Part shown: positions 58,481 to 64,000 of the stretch, piece by piece
Position numbering within the stretch: the first letter of the stretch is position 1
How the letters are laid out: the number at the start of each line of letters is the position of its first letter
NCBI GenBank assembly: GCA_034401795.1
Contig: CM067366.1
Coordinates: 69,246,014-69,310,013, forward strand
Length of the DNA stretch: 64,000 bases
Source: Chaetoderma sp. LZ-2023a
Lineage: Eukaryota > Mollusca > Caudofoveata > Chaetodermatida > Chaetodermatidae
Direction of reading: 5' to 3'
Notes under the pieces: generated by a model
What the model was told of the DNA's origin: nothing
Databases searched by the model: none
Seen by the model: only the letters and a program-made list of their open reading frames with translations
Translations under genes and position numbers: made by a program

Positions 58481-60812
58481 AACCTAATTTAAAAGTCTGG
58501 ACATTATAATAATTCCAGAATATATATTACTGACAAACAATGGTACTCGTTTGCTAGTAGATGAGCAAAATAATACAGTACATAGAACCAAACCTGTGTC
58601 CTTTCTCCGTGGGCTCGCCGGAGGTACCTCACAGATTCGTAAATCCAGCGAGGTGTCCCCGCAGGGGAGCATCCTAATGAGGCTACTTAAATAGTTTAAT
58701 ATAAACCAATTATACCCCTAACACATACAAAATAATATTGTTGCGAGAGGAACGCAGGCCTCCATCACAGGAAAATGCCTTCAATGCTGAAGCAGAGGAA
58801 AATAGCTGGCAAAAGGGGCCACTCTTTTTTTCAAACAAAAAGTTATGTGCAGTGTGTCAATCCTAGTGAGATTATAATTAATGTGATGCACGCTGGTTTA
58901 CATGAAGACGGGTCGGATGACTTCCGAAGAATTCATAGGTCACCGTCTTATGTATGTCCAAAGATACGGCATTGGTAGGTGCCACTTTTATTTATGCGGG
59001 CCTTCTGCTAAATTCTAACCTACCATTTCGTTGTTAGATATGCTTCCACGCTTTGGCCGGGATTCCTACCTATCTTCTGATACCTAAGTCTAACTGGCGA
59101 AGATGCCCGGCTTCCAGAAGGTCGGCGCGCATAGCATCTTCCTCAGAAAGACTGCGTGCGGTCATGTTACGGAGCATCAGCTCACGAATCATATGACGAT
59201 CCGGTCATGTATCGCACCGAAACCACATATAACATCACCAGGACAATTTACAATTCACATAAGCAATTTAGAAAGCGCAATAGAATTTTTATGGTGAGGA
59301 GTAGGAAGTAGATATCCATCCCTAGTGGCCTTCCAGTTTGGGCGTGGTGGGCTCTAAGACCGAACCCAGTCACCATACCGAGTTGGATGGAGATCTGCGT
59401 CTCATCCGTCACTCGTGTGTTACGGAATTAACATTTTACCTGGCATTAGGTTTATGTTCCAGAATGCCCAGAGATGCACTGCAGGGCAGGGGTTCGTAAT
59501 ATTATCATCATCATCATTTTACGAGGCATAAGCCATTGGCTCGTTATTGCCTCAATGTTTTTGTTGGAGTATGGCTTGCTCAGTCCAATTCAAAAGTTCT
59601 TTCTTGGATATCTAGTTTGTTCTTGAATGATTTGTCTCTTGTTGATTAATTAAGTCTCCTCGAAACCGATAGATTTGAGAGTTTAACTCTTACCACTCTG
59701 ATGTCAATATATTCTATCTTTTGCTGTGTAAATAACAAAGAAGGTGGTGTACATTGCTCAACAGTTTGGCTGATGCTGTTGATGTCTATGACAGCAGCAT
59801 CATCCACCAAATTCACCGAAAAAATAAACAGCAGATCATCTTTTAATTTAATATGAAAATTTAAAATTCTGACATCGGAGCGGCTAGGGCTAACACTGAT
59901 TTGTGGAAATGCTGTGGTGCAGATGGGTGTTCCCCGCATCAGCTGCTGTGTGCCGCCTACACTAATGGTTACACCCTTCTGCGCCTAGCATTTGTTTTCA
60001 TGCCGACTTGTGGAGGCCGTGGTTGGTCTTATTGCTGTTCCTCTCATTTTCTGTTTGTCTGAATATCCTTTTCTACACTAGTGTCTCTTCATGCTACCAC
60101 AACATGTGGATGTGGAAGCAGAGACTTATCTACCGATAATTGAAATCGCTACAGAGCATGTTTTTGTCGATGCACAGCCTATTCCAGTATAAGTCTATTG
60201 TATTGGAACAATTTCAGTATGACTTTGTGTTGAGCTGGTATACGTATGCCTCTTCAGTCGAATTCAAATGCTCTATCTTTGAAGTAGATATCTAGTTTGT
60301 TCTTGAATAATTCAAGTGTTGTTGCTTCGACTATTGTAGCTGGCAGTGAATTCCACTGTGGTACCACTCTGTTAGTGAAAAAGTGTTTGCGAATATCTTT
60401 GTTGCTGAATATAATTCCTTTTCGCAGTGCTTCCTATCTTGGCGGGGGTATCTAAACTAACTGGTATCCGAAGATACAGGGGAATTGTATGCGAAATCGA
60501 CACTAGTTTTCACTGCTCGGAAACTTCGACGAGAATGGAGTGATTTGAAGAAATCACAAGTACCAACTCGGTACACTATAAGTATACACTCTCTTTCAAT
60601 ACTGATACGTGTTGCCAGGGAAGCTCTGGTGTGTGTGTAGGCGCGCTACGCGTTCTTACGTACTTAGCCATTTTATAGAAACCTCTCTTATATGGCTTTA
60701 TACACACGTGCTATCCTACCCAGGGGTGTGTGCTTGGAACGTACCGGGAGCGGTCGTTCCGTACTGAGCCTAGGATGGACGGCTAGCACCTGTCCGGCTG
60801 ATCCGCACTACA
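58242..60812 (-). repeat. Gypsy 5' LTR (right), with LINE insertion
   Basis: Homologous to 44921-47002 from TGTAGCTC to about 59497 and from 60413 to about 60530, then again at its outer end (60725-60812). The interval 59503-60412 is a LINE insertion. The region 60530-60725 is not alignable by eye to the other LTR. Confidence 0.85.
59503..60412 (-). mobile_element. 5'-truncated CR1/L2-like LINE 3' ends in the 5' LTR
   Basis: The minus strand from 60407 reads IRKHFFTNRVVPQWNSLPAT, then LELFKNKLDIYFKDRAFEFD and a stop, the C-terminus of CR1/L2-like ORF2. A second, shorter version of the same end (SFKNKLDIQERTFELD then stop) lies at about 59580-59640 and is followed by a 3' end with ATGATGATG triplets (59503-59515). 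AATAT flanks the block on both sides (59498-59502, 60408-60412), a likely target duplication. Either two LINE ends are nested or one carries an internal duplication. Confidence 0.75.
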
Positions 60813-61039
60813 CATGCACAAATGCATGCCCACTCAATGTGCGCATCTGACACAACAACCTGTCCGCCCACTCGCTCGCAATGTGAATTGGGAATAGGTT
60901 TAATTGACCAAAGAATACATAAGTTCTTTGCTTAACATTGCTCTAGAATTTATACACAATCATAAGAAACTCAGAATGCAAGAAATATATTCTTAGAGCC
61001 TGCACCTTTCAATGTTTTTTCTTGTGGTGGTTAGGTGGG
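60813..61039. other. Flank of the gypsy element
   Basis: Begins with the CATG shared with the left border. Nothing else recognised. Confidence 0.4.
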
Positions 61040-61880
61040 TGGCTATTCCCGAACACCCTTCTTTGAGAGGTGGGACACCCATTTATTATCTTCCTCCAGA
61101 CAATGCCATCCAGCGTGCCCTTTTTGTGGAACCTTCCCCCACCAATGACTATTGACACAAGCATGCATTCAACCCATACGATGTCTGCACAGCTGCATCC
61201 TCATTTAAGTCACTTACACATGATGCAGTGAAGTCACCGATCTTGTTTCGGACGCACCGTAGACTAACATTGGATATGATTTTCCCTATGCTATTGAAGA
61301 GCACAATGGGCCGCACCATAGGTTGGCTGGGGCATGTGACTTCTTGGGATAGGGTAGCATGATAAGGGCGCCTTGGCATCCAGCATCGATGGGAAGGTGA
61401 TGCATAATTGATTAGGTGCGTGATTGGTTTTGAGATAATGTCACTTGTCTATTTGAATAGTTCATTACGCATGTCATCAGTTCCGGATGTACGCCCAGGG
61501 CGTTGAGTGCATTCTCAACTTCTGCTGTTTTAATTGGTGTTAGTAATGTTCAGCGGTCACCTGAAACGGGTTCAAGGACTCATCGTCGTGGTTGGTGAAG
61601 TGTTTCTTGAAGCATTCTTGAATTAAATCGGCTTTGCGCTGACCAGTCCTGAGTGTGCCCCTCAGAGTTGTTTACAGTGAGTGGTGGTGTGTAATTAGTA
61701 AGCGATTTCATCTGTGAGGGAGTGTGCTTGTCGAATAGCAAGATCTTATAAGTGTTCATTGACCTAGCGCAGAATGTTATTAAATTCCATGCATGGTTTG
61801 GTGCTGTTTTCACTTTGATCGATGCACATCCGTAATGTTTTCTGCTCTGTTGATAGGTTTACTACTACAGGGTCATCAGT
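61040..61880 (-). pseudogene. LINE-X RT fragment, minus strand
   Basis: The minus-strand frame 61149-61379 reads PMVRPIVLFNSIGKIISNVS, an RT fingers motif (YRPI.L.N...K..S). The remaining sequence matches 37000-37850 (CTCATCGTCGTGG, TACAGTGAGTGGTGGTGTGT). Many stops. Confidence 0.7.
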
Positions 61881-62144
61881 ATACCTGAATTGAAATGCCA
61901 GTAAACTAGAACCTGAAAGGCGCGTAGATTGAGACTTGTTTGGAGTTGTTTTTCCTTAAGAATTTCTTAATGTTTGAAGTCCTGTTCCATCCCAAGGCTG
62001 CGGCTATGTAGCCTGTACGCCATCTTCCAGTGGTCTCTAACCACATGCCTTTGAATTTTCCTCCATCCAACCGACTAACACATATCCTCATACTATATTT
62101 AAAATATATTCTCTCGAACTCTGCAGAATGTACATTTTTAGCGT
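61881..62144. other. Intergenic DNA
   Basis: A minus-strand frame (61906-62163) includes GKFKGMWLETTGRWRTGYIAA-like text without a recognised domain. Possibly decayed repeat DNA. Confidence 0.3.
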
Positions 62145-63491
62145 AGCGGGCTAGAATGGCCAAGTGAGATTATGCTGTGGTGACTGTTGTCCATCTGTTG
62201 TTCATCAACCTTTTCTTTAGCAGACTTCTCAAGAACCACTGGGCTAATCTCAATTACAATTGGCAGGCAGCATCATTAGGCATAGAGATCCAAGTTTGTT
62301 CAGACGAAGACGATCAGGCGATTTGGCTGGCGGCCATTTTGTATTTCAGCCAATTTTTAGAAATGTCTTTAAAAATCTTCTCTGAAACCGCTTGGGGAAT
62401 CGATTCAAAACTCACGAAACATCCTCTAGGGCCAGAGGTAAGCCAGGTTTGTTCAAGAGAACCTGATTGACCAAATAGTTTGGCGGCAATCGTGGATCAC
62501 CTAGTTTTCGTGAAAACGACTTCTCTAGAACTGTTGAAGGGATCCGGCCGAAATTTGGGAGATATGATTAGGGACTAAGGGTCATAACAGTTTGTTCAAG
62601 GAAAGTCGATCAGTAAAAAAACTGGGCGCCGTGCGCCAATCAAAATGTAGCGTGTTTGGCGTCCATATTGAATGTTTTTATTTGATGGATTTTGAGGCCG
62701 AAATTGGTTTTATATATGTTTTTTGGTGTTCTGTTTTAAAAGTTGCCATTTTCGAAACTGTCGGACAAATAGTGTGGCGGCCATCTTGGATCATTTGCCC
62801 GCCCAACGCTCCTATGCATACTAAAGCAATGGGAATATTAAAATATCTTCTCTAGAACCACTGGACCGATTTCAAGTATATTTGACAGGATGTTCTTATG
62901 GCACCGGGATACAAGTTTCTTCAAAGGAATGTGATCTGCCAATTTGGCCGGCGGATATCCTGGATTTTGGCCGACTTTTAAAGTCTAAAAATCTCCGAAA
63001 CTGCTTGAGGGATCGATGCAAATCTCATGAAATATGAACTATATGAAGAGCTGAACCAAGTTTGTTCGAGGGAACTTGATTTGCCAAATGGTTTGGTGGC
63101 CATCTTTGATGACATAGTCTTCGCGAAAATGACTTCTCTGGAACCGCTGAACCAATCGGGCCGAAATTTGGCAGATATAATAAGGGGCGAAACGCCAGTA
63201 AAATTTGTCCATGGAAAGTTAATATGTAAAAAACCCACGTCCGCCATGAATCAATCAAAATTTCGCGTTTTTAGCGGGCATCTTGTAGGCCTATTTTCTG
63301 CCACTTTCTGAGAAAACCATAAAATGACTAGCGTAGTTATTAACCACTTAGACAATTTTAAGAAAACTTGGCTAAACCTCTTCACAGAAATTTGATTGAT
63401 AAATTTTCCAGTGTTCATCTCGTTTTGTTCGTTTGTGCCAGTGGCCAATCATTCCAGGTGAGCGATACAGGCTCCCTTGGGCCTCTTGTTT
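62145..63491 (+). repeat. GGCC-ended dispersed repeat, full-length copy
   Basis: Begins with GGGCTAGAATGGCCAAGTGA and ends GAGCGATACAGGCTCCCTTG then GGCCTCTTG. The interior has the same ordered phrases as 13155-15664 (CCACTGGGC, AAGTTTGTTCA, GGCGGCCAT, AATCAAAATGTAGCG). At 1.35 kb it lacks the MITE and the extra internal units of the first copy. Short frames within are not genes. Confidence 0.75.
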
Positions 63492-63670
63492 TCTCATACC
63501 CTCAGCTTGGTCTCTGCCAATAACAACCTTAGTAATTACAACAGCTCATTGCTTGCACATTCAGGATCTTTGATATCGAAAGTGTGAGAAACGTCAATGA
63601 CCAACCTGTGTAAGTCGACTACTGACGAGAGCATTCGAAGCGCCTACACACTGTCTGCTAACGAATTTTC
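63492..63670 (-). repeat. LINE-X fragment, minus strand
   Basis: TCTCATACCCTCAGCTTGGT matches TCATACTCTCAGCTTGGTGT at 36837, with CAGGATCTTTGA shortly after. It starts directly after the GGCC-ended repeat. The rest of the window (63671-64000) is AT-rich with a G-rich stretch at 63784-63810 and no gene. Confidence 0.55.
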
Positions 63671-64000
63671 TAAATTGCTTCCACATCTTGGCCAGAATCA
63701 GTATCAGATCAACGACACTTATGGAAATTATCATCTCAATATCAGCATAATAACTAACAGCATAACAATAATGACTCCTGTTGGGTGGGGGAGGGGTGGT
63801 GTGGGGTGGTGAGAGTGGAGCGAGTGGAGCATCTGACTGCATCATCTCCAATGCCGTTACTCTAGCACTAACTTAGAACCATTCATGCATAGGCCTATAC
63901 ATGTATCAATTTTTATTATTCCATGTAAAAGATACAATATTTAAGTTAATTTTTAAACAGAAAATTAACCATTTCACATTTGAAATCGCAGTATCTCCAT

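Larger units (their letters stand above)
44921..60812 (-). mobile_element. Ty3/gypsy LTR retrotransposon, degenerate, with internal tandem duplication
   Basis: Both LTRs start TGTAGCTC on the plus strand and end TACA, and CATG lies directly outside each border (44917-44920, 60813-60816) as a possible 4-bp target duplication. Inside the right (5') LTR is a tRNA-Lys-like primer site; inside the left (3') LTR is a short purine tract on the minus strand. The gene order on the minus strand is gag, protease, RT, RNase H, integrase, the order of Ty3/gypsy and not Ty1/copia. Length is inflated by a 2.47-kb duplication in pol and an insertion of about 0.9 kb in the right LTR. No env gene is recognisable. 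Confidence 0.9.

Overview
The window looks like repeat-rich animal DNA, most likely from a bivalve mollusc or another lophotrochozoan. This rests on an intron-containing nuclear gene for a mitochondrial protein, DIRS, Ty3/gypsy and non-LTR retrotransposons, and dispersed repeats that begin with a GGCC hairpin and end in CTTGGGCCTCTTG. I associate those repeats with mollusc genomes from memory. No prokaryotic gene organisation, CRISPR array, rRNA or tRNA gene was seen. Only one host gene is recognisable: UQCRQ, cytochrome bc1 complex subunit 8, with two coding exons at 19796-21025.

1-16.7 kb is a set of insertions inside insertions. A CR1/L2-like LINE lies partly inverted (12423-16657). A GGCC-ended repeat (13155-15664), itself carrying a 524-bp MITE, splits the LINE. 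A DIRS retrotransposon (DIRS-B, 1-400 plus 7397-12422) sits in the LINE's reverse transcriptase. A second DIRS (DIRS-A, 401-7396) sits in the gag of DIRS-B. Both DIRS elements encode gag, RT, RNase H, a Dam-like methyltransferase domain and a tyrosine recombinase. Both have an internal complementary region that reads as a copy of the element's circle junction. In both, the recombinase frame stays open back through the whole RT/RNase H region.

16.7-34.5 kb is AT-rich and holds UQCRQ, four near-palindromic hairpin repeats around it, a long foldback element, tandem repeats of about 150-165 bp, a 58-bp satellite, a second copy of the MITE and further mollusc-type dispersed repeats.

34.5-44.9 kb contains the gag of a third, diverged DIRS-like element, several 5'-truncated copies of a second LINE family on the minus strand, a degenerate tandem repeat, and a second 58-bp satellite array in the opposite orientation with a six-monomer higher-order repeat.

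44.9-60.8 kb is one Ty3/gypsy LTR retrotransposon on the minus strand, bounded by TGTAG...TACA LTRs and a possible 4-bp target duplication. It has a tRNA-Lys-type primer binding site and gag, protease, RT, RNase H and integrase remnants with many frameshifts and lost catalytic residues. A 2.47-kb part of pol is duplicated in tandem almost without divergence, with runs of G at its borders. The right LTR carries LINE 3' ends.

60.8-64 kb holds another LINE fragment, a full-length GGCC-ended repeat and a last LINE fragment. The elements are mostly dead. The DIRS pair is the best preserved and the most informative part of the window.
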